From positions 437,064 through 501,063 of the forward strand of contig NZ_KI530755.1 of the NCBI RefSeq assembly GCF_000488255.1: a stretch of 64,000 nucleotides of DNA, written 5' to 3'. Origin of the DNA: Acinetobacter indicus CIP 110367. GTDB lineage: Bacteria > Pseudomonadota > Gammaproteobacteria > Pseudomonadales > Moraxellaceae. A model generated the notes under the pieces. That model was not told the origin of the DNA and made no database searches. It saw only the letters and a list, made by a program, of their open reading frames with translations. The position numbers and the translations under genes are program-made. Below are positions 1 through 7,390 of the stretch, piece by piece; position 1 is the stretch's first letter; every line of letters starts with the position of its first letter.

Positions 1-839
1 AACCTACTCCGACGCAGCCATCCAATGCTGCTTAATGATTAAATCCTTATTCCGTCTGTCTTTACGTATGGTCACTGGCTTTGTGCAAAGTCTGATTAAA
101 CTTTGCGGATTAAATTGGATAGCTCCAGATTACACCACGCTTTGTAGAAGACAAAAGCATATTGATATTGTAATCAGCTACCAAAAAAGTAGTGATGGGC
201 TGCATCTACTCATGGACTCTACAGGCATGAAGTTTCTAGGTGAGGGCGAATGGAAACGCAAGAAACATGGACCTGAATATCGTCGCCAATGGCGTAAACT
301 TCATATTGGTATAGATGCTAAAACCCTACAAATACGAGCAGTTCAGCTTACAACCAATAATGTCAGTGATTCACAGGTGCTTGGTGATTTACTTAATCAG
401 ATTCCACAAGATGAGCAGATTGACTCTGTTTATACCGATGGAGCTTATGACACCAAGCAATGCCGTCAGGTCATTGCAGATCGGCAAGCGCATGCAGTGA
501 TTCCACCTAGAAAAAATGCGAAACCATGGAAAGATACAAAGAGTAGCTCGCTAGCGCGAAATGAATTACTTCGAACAGTTAAACGTTTAGGCAGGACACT
601 ATGGAAAAAATGGTCAGGCTATCATCGCCGCAGTTTGGTGGAAACCAAGATGCATTGCATCAAATTATTAGGCGATAAATTAATGGCAAGAAGCTTTCCT
701 AGTCAGGTGAATGAGATTCATGCACGTGTAGCAGTCCTCAACAGATTTACGGAATTAGGTCGACCACTTACCCAAGTTACGCCTTAAATTTGGCTCAATT
801 AGGGGCGCTTTGCATTTCAAATCTTTGTGCAACAAAGCC
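1..839 (+). mobile_element. IS5-family element (IS903-like group), 3' part, cut by window start
   Basis: This is the right-hand part of an insertion sequence whose complete copy lies at 22922-23960 in the opposite orientation. It ends at 839 with the terminal sequence TTTGTGCAACAAAGCC, the reverse complement of the outer end GGCTTTGTTGCACAAA of the complete copy. The two copies encode almost the same protein; I see one amino-acid change (Val here, Ala there, in the segment after ID). The left end and any target duplication on that side lie outside the window. The bases after the element are GAATGCCGT, so a 9-bp duplication would need that sequence upstream. Family assignment rests on the transposase and on the 9-bp duplication of the complete copy. 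Confidence 0.9.
2..787 (+). CDS. IS5-family transposase, 5'-truncated by window edge
   Basis: The reading frame is open from base 2 and reads T-Y-S-D-A-A-I, matching residue 50 onward of the 310-aa transposase at 22974-23906. The ATG at 35 is internal, not the start. A DDE-type catalytic core is visible: MDSTGMKF (first Asp), YTDGAYD (second Asp) and a C-terminal RRSLVETKMHC segment with the Glu. It should catalyse cut-and-paste movement of the element. Only the first ~49 codons are missing, because the window starts inside the gene; nothing suggests the gene itself is broken. Confidence 0.9.
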   Translation, partial: TYSDAAIQCCLMIKSLFRLSLRMVTGFVQSLIKLCGLNWIAPDYTTLCRRQKHIDIVISYQKSSDGLHLLMDSTGMKFLGEGEWKRKKHGPEYRRQWRKLHIGIDAKTLQIRAVQLTTNNVSDSQVLGDLLNQIPQDEQIDSVYTDGAYDTKQCRQVIADRQAHAVIPPRKNAKPWKDTKSSSLARNELLRTVKRLGRTLWKKWSGYHRRSLVETKMHCIKLLGDKLMARSFPSQVNEIHARVAVLNRFTELGRPLTQVTP

Positions 840-968
840 GAATGCCGTTGACAACGTGGATTTAACACTCAGGGATGGTGTCAATCTGCAACAAGCGATT
901 CAAGTGGCGAAAGATATAGATCAGCAAAGTAAGCAAAGTGGTTTTAATCAACATGCTTTAGATCAGAT
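840..968 (+). pseudogene. unknown ORF, 5' fragment between IS5-type end and IS66 insertion
   Basis: Directly after the IS5-family end, a frame reads P-N-A-V-D-N-V-D-L-T-L-R-D-G-V and continues to ..QHALDQM, where the IS66 element begins. The frame resumes beyond that element at 3544. The 8-bp sequence GATCAGAT is present on both sides (961-968 and 3544-3551), so the insertion can be undone on paper to give one continuous frame. The gene has also lost its start to the IS5-family element. The recovered stretch is hydrophilic and rich in Gln, Asp and Glu; I do not recognise a family. Confidence 0.6.
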
Positions 969-1019
969 GTAAGCGTCCGCTGAACACACCTTCTGAATTC
1001 ATCCTATAAGCCTTAATTT

Positions 1020-1047
1020 AGTCCCCACTTAGAAACAAGTGGGGACT
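1020..1047 (+). promoter_or_regulatory. hairpin in the IS66 leader, upstream of tnpA (copy 1)
   Basis: GTCCCCACTT (1021-1030) and AAGTGGGGAC (1037-1046) are perfect inverted repeats around a 6-nt loop, extended by one A-T pair. The stem sits 8 nt before the tnpA start codon and is followed by TTAAATTT. It is conserved in the second copy at 13852-13877. I infer that it limits tnpA expression from outside transcripts or acts as a weak terminator; the sequence alone does not decide. Confidence 0.6.
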
Positions 1048-1054
1048 TAAATTT

Positions 1055-1438
1055 ATGACTACAAATAATCAGACATCCATCGCATCTCTTGCGAAAAAAC
1101 GAAGAACATACAGTGCTGAATTTAAACAGCAGATCGTTCAGGCTTGTAAAGCACCGGACGTTTCAATTGCTTCAGTCGCTTTGCAACATGGATTGAATAC
1201 AAATCTTGTATCCAAATGGATTCGCTTAATTGATGCTAAGCCAGGGAGTGATCGCTCACCACTACCAAATAAACCTGCATTTATTGCCTTATCTTGCTCT
1301 GCACCATTAGATCCTACTCCTACTGACATGTTAAAAGTTCAAATTACTTTACCCCACTCAAAAGCAGAAATTGGCTTGAAATGGCAAGTATCAGAAATAC
1401 CTGCCTTGGCAGAATTACTCAAGGTGCTGGCAACATGA
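1055..1438 (+). CDS. tnpA: IS66 accessory protein TnpA (copy 1)
   Basis: A 127-aa protein with a helix-turn-helix of the IS3/IS66 OrfA type near the N terminus: K-R-R-T-Y-S-A-E-F-K-Q-Q-I-V, then a stretch ending NTNLVSKWIR. It is thought to bind DNA and is needed for IS66 transposition together with TnpB and TnpC. The stop codon overlaps the tnpB start (ATGA at 1435-1438), indicating translational coupling. It differs from the copy at 13886 by only a few residues. Confidence 0.93.
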   Translation: MTTNNQTSIASLAKKRRTYSAEFKQQIVQACKAPDVSIASVALQHGLNTNLVSKWIRLIDAKPGSDRSPLPNKPAFIALSCSAPLDPTPTDMLKVQITLPHSKAEIGLKWQVSEIPALAELLKVLAT

Positions 1439-1770
1439 TCCGTATCGATGAAATCTGGCTTTCTACCCAACCTCTGGATATGCGAGCAGGGATGGATACT
1501 GTCATGGCTCAGGTGGTGAGAGCCTTTGGCTACATTAAACCGCATTGTGCTTACCTGTTCTGTAATAAACGTGGCCATCGCATGAAAGTGCTGGTACATG
1601 ATGGACTGGGCATCTGGCTGTGTGCCCGGCGGCTGGAACAGGGAAAATTCCACTGGGCTAAAGTTCACCAGGGTGAAAGCGTAGCTCTCAACCCGGAACA
1701 GTTACAGGCATTAATCCAGGGTTTGCCTTGGCAGCGCATTGGACGACAGCAGGTGGTCACGATGCTCTAA
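1435..1770 (+). CDS. tnpB: IS66 family protein TnpB (copy 1)
   Basis: A 111-aa protein starting MIRIDEIWLSTQPLDMRAGM, the usual start of IS66 TnpB (the IS66 Orf2-like family). I chose the ATG at 1435, which overlaps the tnpA stop by four bases; the frame stays open further upstream, but that part is coding sequence of tnpA in another phase. The biochemical role of TnpB is not established, but it is required in characterised IS66 elements. The signature CNKRGHRMKVLVHDGLG and the C-terminal IGRQQVVTML are intact. Confidence 0.93.
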   Translation: MIRIDEIWLSTQPLDMRAGMDTVMAQVVRAFGYIKPHCAYLFCNKRGHRMKVLVHDGLGIWLCARRLEQGKFHWAKVHQGESVALNPEQLQALIQGLPWQRIGRQQVVTML

Positions 1771-1844
1771 ACCAAGCTCGGCTATTCTGCTATCCTCCAA
1801 ACGTTCTATTTCATTCTTCTCATGACCTCAGGCATACTACGGTC

Positions 1845-3512
1845 ATGAATACGCTGCCAGATTTAAGCCAACTGACCCATGAACAACTGCTGGAATTCAC
1901 CCGGCAGTTGGCGATGCAGCATCAACAACTCGCAGAAGATAAACAACAATTAGATGCTCAAGTTCAACATCTGGAAGTATCAAATCAACAATTAGATGCC
2001 AAAGTTCAACATCTTGAAGTCACCAATCAGCAATTAGATTCTAAAGTTCAGCATCTTTCTATTCTCAATCAAAAATACGAGCATGAACTGGCGCTGTTTA
2101 AAAAGCACAAATTCGCCCAAAAGAATGAACACTTAACGGCAAAACAAATCCATCTGTGGGATGAAGCGGTTGAAGAAGATATTGCCGCGGTTGATCTAGA
2201 ACTGGAACGGCTAAATGCAGATAAAACCCATGCAGCGACACAGAAAGCCACAGTCAACAAACCTAAACGTCGACTGCTGCCAGATCATCTACACACCATC
2301 CGTATTGAGCATGAACCTGCATCAACCCAATGCAGTTGTGGCTGCCAGTTACGTCGTATCGGCGAAGATATCAGTGAAAAACTGCATTTCAGACCGGCAC
2401 AGTTCTATAAGGAACAGCATGTACGTGGCAAATGGGTCTGTGATCAGTGTGACACCCTGACTCAGCAAGCGATGCCCGCCTATGTGATTGATAAAGGCAT
2501 TGCTTCACCTGAACTGCTCAGCCATGTTTTGGTATCGAAATATGCCGATCATTTGCCGCTGTACCGTCAACGTCTGATCTATCAGCGGGCGGGAATCGAA
2601 CTTTCTAGATCAACTTTATCTGACTGGATAGGTCGCTGCGGTGTGGAACTGGAACCTCTGGCCAATGCCTTAAAAGAGGTGGTACTACAACAGCAGGTGC
2701 TGCATGCAGATGAAACACCAGTCACCATCATGCGGATGGGTGAGAATGATAAAAAACCGAAGAAAGGTTATGTCTGGGCCTATGCCACTACACAGTACAA
2801 TCCAGTTCAAGCCGTGATCTATGACTTTCAGGATAGTCGTTCAGGTCAGCATGCTGAAGCGTTCCTGAAAGACTGGCAGGGCTATCTAGTCTGTGATGAT
2901 TACAGTGGTTATAAAGCACGTTTTAAATCAGGCCAGGTGATTGAGGTGGGCTGCATGGCCCATGCACGTCGTAAATTCCATGAACTGCATGTAACTGGGA
3001 AAAGTCAGGTTGCTGAACAGGCCTTAGTGCTGATTCAGAAACTGTATGCGATAGAAGCAGAACTCAGGAAAAAGACCGATGGTACAGCGGAAGACCGCCG
3101 CGAATACCGACAACAGCATAGTCAACCAGTGATGCAACAACTATATGAATGGCTCAACCAACATCATCTGACAGTGCCATCGAGTTCTCCCACCGCCAAG
3201 GCCATCAATTACACTCTGAAGCGTTGGCCAGCTTTAAGCCGCTATCTGGATGATGGCAATCTACCGATTTGCAATAACTGGGTGGAAAACCAGATGCGCC
3301 CCTGGGCGTTGGGACGTAAGAACTGGTTATTTGCAGGTTCGCTGCGCAGCGGTCAGCGAGCGGCAAACATCATGACGTTAATCCAGTCAGCAAAGCTGAA
3401 TGGGCTGGATCCCTATGCCTATTTAAGTGATGTGCTGAAAAGGTTGCCGACACATAAAGTGACTCAGATTGAAGAATTGCTACCACACCGCTGGAAACCT
3501 GAACCGAATTAA
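1845..3512 (+). CDS. tnpC: IS66 transposase TnpC (copy 1)
   Basis: The DDE transposase of the element, 555 aa from the ATG at 1845 (MNTLPDLSQL). Visible in order: an N-terminal leucine-zipper-like coiled coil built of 14-residue repeats (QQLDAQVQHLEVSN, QQLDAKVQHLEVTN, QQLDSKVQHLSILN); a four-cysteine zinc ribbon (CSCGC ... CDQC); the catalytic core with HADETPVTIM, VCDDYSGYKARF and the Glu in NNWVENQMRPWALGRKNW; and the IS66 C-terminal domain. This copy has three repeats where the copy at 14676 has two, explaining the 14-aa length difference. The frame is intact, so the element may still be active. Confidence 0.95.
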   Translation: MNTLPDLSQLTHEQLLEFTRQLAMQHQQLAEDKQQLDAQVQHLEVSNQQLDAKVQHLEVTNQQLDSKVQHLSILNQKYEHELALFKKHKFAQKNEHLTAKQIHLWDEAVEEDIAAVDLELERLNADKTHAATQKATVNKPKRRLLPDHLHTIRIEHEPASTQCSCGCQLRRIGEDISEKLHFRPAQFYKEQHVRGKWVCDQCDTLTQQAMPAYVIDKGIASPELLSHVLVSKYADHLPLYRQRLIYQRAGIELSRSTLSDWIGRCGVELEPLANALKEVVLQQQVLHADETPVTIMRMGENDKKPKKGYVWAYATTQYNPVQAVIYDFQDSRSGQHAEAFLKDWQGYLVCDDYSGYKARFKSGQVIEVGCMAHARRKFHELHVTGKSQVAEQALVLIQKLYAIEAELRKKTDGTAEDRREYRQQHSQPVMQQLYEWLNQHHLTVPSSSPTAKAINYTLKRWPALSRYLDDGNLPICNNWVENQMRPWALGRKNWLFAGSLRSGQRAANIMTLIQSAKLNGLDPYAYLSDVLKRLPTHKVTQIEELLPHRWKPEPN

Positions 3513-3543
3513 AAAATAGGCATGGGGTTCAGCGGACGCTTAC

Positions 3544-3729
3544 GATCAGATGGCACGGCAGGGTTATAGTAATGCACGGTTTGAGGTGAATGCTGAAGAG
3601 GGATTAGATTTGGTGGAGGAGTTTTATGCTGAAAGCCCGCAACAGCAGGATCAGAAAAAAGTTAATGACTTAACGCAATGGAAGGATATTCAGAAGGGTT
3701 TGCAGGAAAGTGTTCAGACTTTGAATTAA
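3544..3729 (+). pseudogene. unknown ORF, 3' fragment after IS66 insertion
   Basis: Continuation of the frame broken at 968: after removal of the IS66 element and one copy of GATCAGAT it reads DQMARQGYSNARFEVNAEEG, then an acidic helix-like stretch, ending VQTLN and TAA at 3727-3729. The fragment is charged and Gln-rich with no membrane segment. I do not recognise the family. The nearby AlpA-like regulator suggests the parent could be part of an integrative element or plasmid, but that is inference. Confidence 0.55.
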
Positions 3730-3774
3730 GAGATAAGGCATCAATAGGTGCCTATTTTTATATCCTAGAAAGAG

Positions 3775-3948
3775 GTGATTAGAGTAACTGCCTTGAGTCG
3801 ATCAACAATTTACGCCATGATGGATCAATATTCGCCATACTACGATCCAACTTTCCCAAAGAAAGTGAAAATTACCCAAAATATAATAGCTTGGTCTGTT
3901 TTAGAAATTCATCAATGGATTGAAAGTAAACTGGCGAGCCGTGAATAA
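3775..3948 (+). CDS. AlpA-like small helix-turn-helix regulator
   Basis: A 57-aa ORF from GTG 3775 (TTG 3793 is an alternative) to TAA 3946-3948, preceded by AAGAGG. The sequence ALSRSTIYAMMDQY, then FPKKVKIT and WSVLEIHQWIESKLASRE, follows the AlpA/Prophage_CP4-57_regulatory pattern: R-S-T-I-Y in the recognition helix, F-P-K, and W-x-x-x-E-I-x-x-W-I. Proteins of this family activate excisionase or integrase genes of cryptic prophages and islands. The N terminus is a little shorter than usual, so the true start may have been lost. A strong terminator follows directly. Confidence 0.7.
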   Translation: MIRVTALSRSTIYAMMDQYSPYYDPTFPKKVKITQNIIAWSVLEIHQWIESKLASRE

Positions 3949-3951
3949 GAT

Positions 3952-3977
3952 GGGAGCTTAGGCTCCCTTATTTTTTT
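3952..3977 (+). terminator. rho-independent terminator after the AlpA-like gene
   Basis: GGGAGC (3952-3957), loop TTAG, GCTCCC (3962-3967), followed by TTATTTTTTT. A perfect six-pair GC-rich stem with a T tract, four bases past the stop codon. Confidence 0.85.
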
Positions 3978-4021
3978 GTTTTCTTGTAGACTGAGTTTGA
4001 TTTTTAGCCTAAGTGTTCTGA

Positions 4022-4144
4022 ATGAAAACAATAGGCTACTACAATAAACATGCAGAAGAATTTACTCACTCAAGAGCTTTGTTATATTTGAAGCATAAAT
4101 TAGATTCTAAAAATGAAAAAGGTGTTTCATTGATTTACATTTGA
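4022..4144 (+). pseudogene. methyltransferase-like N-terminal scrap
   Basis: A 40-codon ORF reading MKTIGYYNKHAEEFTHSRAL. The pattern T-I-x-Y-Y-N-x-H-A-x-x-F resembles the first residues of small class I SAM-dependent methyltransferases. Nothing further of that family (no glycine-rich SAM motif) follows before the stop at 4142. I read it as the truncated start of a lost gene, or a chance ORF. It sits in otherwise gene-free DNA between the AlpA-like gene and the metal operon. Confidence 0.3.
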
Positions 4145-4188
4145 AATCTGATTGAGTATCCTTTCATTAGATTTAAGAGATTCCATTG

Positions 4189-4644
4189 ATGATGCTCACC
4201 AATAAGTTTACAAAACTTATTATTGTGTTTGTCCTGTTTTTGTTTGCTATAACAACGACGGGGATTTATACGTGGGCGCCAGTTTTGGTTAAAAATCTCG
4301 ATCATCATCATGAAGTGGTTATTTCAGCCGATACTGCTGCAGACTCTAGCCAATGGTCATTAGCCCATATTGATGATCAGCCAACGACAGCGCAAGAAGA
4401 TACAAAAAATCACAGCTGGAAAAGTTATGATGAACCGCAATTTCATCATACTGTAAAACCGATTCAAGCAGTTGATCAAGTCTCTATAGATCCTGTTTTC
4501 CTCATTAGCTTTCTGCTACCTCTTATCCTGTTTTTCCTGCATTATTTTGAACGTCTGATTCGAATATTTGATGTCAGAAAGAGACTGGATTTTTTATGTA
4601 ATTCTTATACATATTCAAAGTCATTAATCGTCCTTAGAAATTGA
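4189..4644 (+). CDS. small membrane protein with periplasmic His residues, first gene of czc locus
   Basis: A 151-aa protein. I chose the ATG at 4189 (another ATG follows at 4192) because AAGAGA lies about 8 nt upstream; the in-frame TTG at 4186 is less likely. It has one N-terminal hydrophobic segment (residues ~8-28), a hydrophilic middle with LDHHHEVV, NHSWK and FHHT motifs, and a second hydrophobic segment (~104-121) before a basic tail. Layout and position resemble the CzcI/CnrY-like small proteins at the start of cation-efflux operons, but I see no clear homology. It may bind metal in the periplasm. The first 125 residues of the gene at 10543 have the same plan. Confidence 0.6.
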   Translation: MMLTNKFTKLIIVFVLFLFAITTTGIYTWAPVLVKNLDHHHEVVISADTAADSSQWSLAHIDDQPTTAQEDTKNHSWKSYDEPQFHHTVKPIQAVDQVSIDPVFLISFLLPLILFFLHYFERLIRIFDVRKRLDFLCNSYTYSKSLIVLRN

Positions 4645-4648
4645 TTTT

Positions 4649-4684
4649 CCTATACAAGAAATAATTTTCATTTTTTTGTATAGG
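4649..4684 (+). promoter_or_regulatory. inverted repeat overlapping the czcC ribosome-binding region
   Basis: CCTATACAA (4649-4657) and TTGTATAGG (4676-4684) are perfect 9-bp inverted arms separated by 18 bp of A/T-rich DNA. The right arm ends 7 nt before the czcC ATG and contains the only SD-like bases (TAGG). It could be a protein operator or an RNA hairpin that masks the start site; the sequence does not say which. Confidence 0.5.
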
Positions 4685-4691
4685 TAGAATT

Positions 4692-5891
4692 ATGTCTAAA
4701 AAAACACAGCTTTTTATAGCCTGTGGTCTAGCTGTAGTATCGATATACGCAAATTCAGCGTCAAATTATGCACAGCTTCAACAACAGGTCATAGCAAATG
4801 ACTCTATATTAAAGAGTTTGCAGAATTCCCAAACTGCTTTTGAAGTAAATCAAAAATTTGCTGGCAAATTGAATAATCCAACATTCAATGCCGAATTGGA
4901 TAATCTTGGAAATTCCAAGTTGAAGGAGTTAGATGGTCCTTCAACCATGATTGGCTTATCGCAAGAGATTCCACTCAATAACAAACGTGCATTGCGTCAG
5001 CAGGTTGCAGGTTTTCAAGGCAATACCAACGAATATGAAATCGTAAAAAGACAGGCTGACTTAAAAGCTGATTTACGCATTTGCATGTCAAATTGGTTTG
5101 TTGCATCACAACGTGCACAGATATATGCGACAGAAAGTAAACTCAATGCACGTCAAGCAAATGTATTGAATGAAAAATTGAAATTCGGTCGAGTCATTCC
5201 TTCTGAAGTTCAACTAAGTTCAGCATTGTCTTCTGAGTCTAAATTACGTCATTCCAATGAGCTAAAAAAGATTCAGTATCAGAAAAATTTATGTTCTAAA
5301 TTCATCCCAGATTTACCTAACCAAGCCGTTGAAGTTCCTTTAACAATTAACTTTTCTGACAAAACCAGTTTAAGCGAGCGTGAAGCAAGCTTAAAAAGTC
5401 AGCTTGCAAAATCTCAATTTGAGTTAGCAAAAAAAGAAGCTGTACCTGATATCACGGTAGGTGTTGGTGTTCGGAACTATCAAGAAACCAATGACAAGGT
5501 ATTTCTAGTGTCAACGTCCATACCGCTTCCCGTGTTTAACCGTAATAACGGCAAAATCGCTATTGCTCAAGCAGAGCAAAATTATGCGGAGATACGTTCT
5601 GCACTCACTGCTCGAAACACAAAAATTGAATTAGAAAATAAACAAATTCAGATTTCAAATCTGATTGATGCCATACATCAGTATGACAAAACCTTGCTTC
5701 CCGCGACCAATGAAAGTCTTCGTATTGCTGAAATGGGTTATCAGGCAGGGAAAATTTCACTGCTTGAATTCAATAGCATTAAACAAATTTGGCTAGATAA
5801 GCATTTGGCTCGTTATGACCTGTGGTTGGCTTTGCAAAATGAAATTGCCGAAGTTGAACGCAATTATGTCACTGATTTAGCGAAGGAATAA
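4692..5891 (+). CDS. czcC: TolC-family outer-membrane factor, CzcC-type
   Basis: The outer-membrane channel of a three-part RND metal-efflux pump, 399 aa. Residues 1-24 form a signal peptide (hydrophobic FIACGLAVVSIYANSAS). The rest is alpha-helical with long coiled-coil stretches typical of the outer-membrane efflux family, in two repeats, each with a polar segment such as IGLSQEIPLNNKR and VSTSIPLPVFNRNNGKI. It works with the adaptor and pump genes directly downstream (12-bp and 14-bp gaps), so the three are one transcript. The inverted repeat just upstream may control its translation. Confidence 0.9.
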   Translation: MSKKTQLFIACGLAVVSIYANSASNYAQLQQQVIANDSILKSLQNSQTAFEVNQKFAGKLNNPTFNAELDNLGNSKLKELDGPSTMIGLSQEIPLNNKRALRQQVAGFQGNTNEYEIVKRQADLKADLRICMSNWFVASQRAQIYATESKLNARQANVLNEKLKFGRVIPSEVQLSSALSSESKLRHSNELKKIQYQKNLCSKFIPDLPNQAVEVPLTINFSDKTSLSEREASLKSQLAKSQFELAKKEAVPDITVGVGVRNYQETNDKVFLVSTSIPLPVFNRNNGKIAIAQAEQNYAEIRSALTARNTKIELENKQIQISNLIDAIHQYDKTLLPATNESLRIAEMGYQAGKISLLEFNSIKQIWLDKHLARYDLWLALQNEIAEVERNYVTDLAKE

Positions 5892-5903
5892 GGGGGAGAT
5901 ACA

Positions 5904-7376
5904 ATGAATCAGCCTAAGAATATATTGATTGCTTCAGGGGCAATTGCATTACTGGTGGTGCTTTGTGCGATTGCTTGGTACAAAACATCGAACAAGCCTG
6001 TGACATCTGAACATGGGGAAGCTGTGGAAGAAAAAGCGGCAGTTCCTGGGGATGAAAAAGGGCCTCATGGCGGTCGCTTATACCGTGATGGTGATTTTGC
6101 GGCAGAGGTGAAGATCTTTGAAGAAGGTGTAGAGCCACACTTGCGTGTGTATGGTTATTTCAAGGATGAACCATTAAAGCCATCTGAGCTGCAAGCCAAT
6201 ATTTATATTAAGCGTTTAGATGCCGAGCAAAACATCAGTTTTACACCAGAAAGTGATTACTTGATTGGCAATGAAATTGTCTATGAACCACATTCATTTC
6301 TAATGATCGTTAATGTGAGTTATCAAGGCAAAAAACATAGCTGGAAATGGGATACCAAAGAAGGCCGTGTCACGATACCAGACTCCAGTTTAAAAAGCAG
6401 TGGATTAGAGGTGCTGAAGGTTCAGCCAATGCAATTTGAAACTGCGTTGGAGCTCAAAGGTGAATTGAAGTTTCCAGATAATTTTGAAAGCTTTGTGACA
6501 CCAAAAGCAAGTGGCACATTGCTGAAAACCTATCGCTCGATTGGAGATAAAGTCAATCAAGGTGATTTGCTAGCAGTGGTGCAAAGTCAGGAACTGATTC
6601 GTATCTCTGCAGAACAAAAAATTGCGCAAGATAATTTACAATTTGCCCGAAAAAAAATGGAGCAGGAGCGAAGCTTGTGGCAAAAACGTGTTTCACCAGA
6701 AGTTGACTATATCAATGCGAAGCGTGAATACGATGATGCACTTGTCCGTGTGAATGAACAAAACAGTTTAATTCGTTCTTATGGCGGGGCAGGAAATGGT
6801 ACGATTGAAGTACGTGCTGCTATGTCGGGTACAGTCCTAGAAGTTCTTGGAGCTGTGGGGGCAAATGTGAACCCATCAACACCACTTTTCAAGATAGCCA
6901 ATACATCTCAGCTTTTGGCTGTTGTCAATGTGCCAGCAGATAAACTGAATTTGATAAACCCAAATAACAAAGTAACAGTAAAAGCTGAAGCACCGAATAC
7001 GGAAGAAGCGCTAGGACGTATTAAATATATTAGTGATGTTATTGATCCTAAAACTCGTACTGCACAAATCTTTGTCGAAATTCCGAATCAGTTTAAATGG
7101 CGTTCAGGTCAGTTGATTAGCGCTCATATTTTTGAAAAAGAAAGTATGAAAGCCATGGTGATTCGTGAAGATGCTTTACAGAACTTCCGGGATTGGGATG
7201 TGGTGTTTATTCGTGTAGGGAATGATTTCGAAGCTCGTCCACTAGAGTTGGGGGATAAATTTAATGGTTTCATCGAGGTGAAATCAGGTTTAAAACCTGG
7301 ACAACTTTATGCAGCAGGCAATTCTTATTTACTAAAAGCTGAGCTAGGTAAATCTGGCGCTTCTCATGATCACTGA
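5904..7376 (+). CDS. czcB: RND periplasmic adaptor, CzcB-type
   Basis: The membrane-fusion protein of the pump, 490 aa, joining CzcA and CzcC in the periplasm. Residues 7-26 are a membrane anchor. An N-terminal extension with the motif GPHGGRLYRDGDFAAE (from ~51) is characteristic of CzcB/CnrB-type adaptors and is likely metal-contacting. A barrel-sandwich/lipoyl half (KASGTLLKTYRSIGDKVNQG), an alpha-helical hairpin, the second lipoyl half (VRAAMSGTVLEVLGAVGANV) and beta-barrel domains follow. The tail ends in HDH. SD-like GGGGGAG precedes the ATG. Confidence 0.92.
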   Translation: MNQPKNILIASGAIALLVVLCAIAWYKTSNKPVTSEHGEAVEEKAAVPGDEKGPHGGRLYRDGDFAAEVKIFEEGVEPHLRVYGYFKDEPLKPSELQANIYIKRLDAEQNISFTPESDYLIGNEIVYEPHSFLMIVNVSYQGKKHSWKWDTKEGRVTIPDSSLKSSGLEVLKVQPMQFETALELKGELKFPDNFESFVTPKASGTLLKTYRSIGDKVNQGDLLAVVQSQELIRISAEQKIAQDNLQFARKKMEQERSLWQKRVSPEVDYINAKREYDDALVRVNEQNSLIRSYGGAGNGTIEVRAAMSGTVLEVLGAVGANVNPSTPLFKIANTSQLLAVVNVPADKLNLINPNNKVTVKAEAPNTEEALGRIKYISDVIDPKTRTAQIFVEIPNQFKWRSGQLISAHIFEKESMKAMVIREDALQNFRDWDVVFIRVGNDFEARPLELGDKFNGFIEVKSGLKPGQLYAAGNSYLLKAELGKSGASHDH

Positions 7377-7390
7377 TAAGGGGAGCGACT

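Larger units (their letters stand above)
969..3543 (+). mobile_element. IS66-family insertion sequence, copy 1 (complete)
   Basis: A complete element of 2575 bp. The ends are inverted repeats beginning GTAAGCGTCCGCTGAAC (969-985 and the complement at 3527-3543). An 8-bp direct duplication GATCAGAT flanks it at 961-968 and 3544-3551, the duplication size expected for IS66. It carries the three-gene set tnpA-tnpB-tnpC in one direction. It splits an unknown ORF. A second, non-identical copy lies at 13800-16332 in the same orientation and is 42 bp shorter, the difference lying in a repeated segment of tnpC. Confidence 0.95.
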
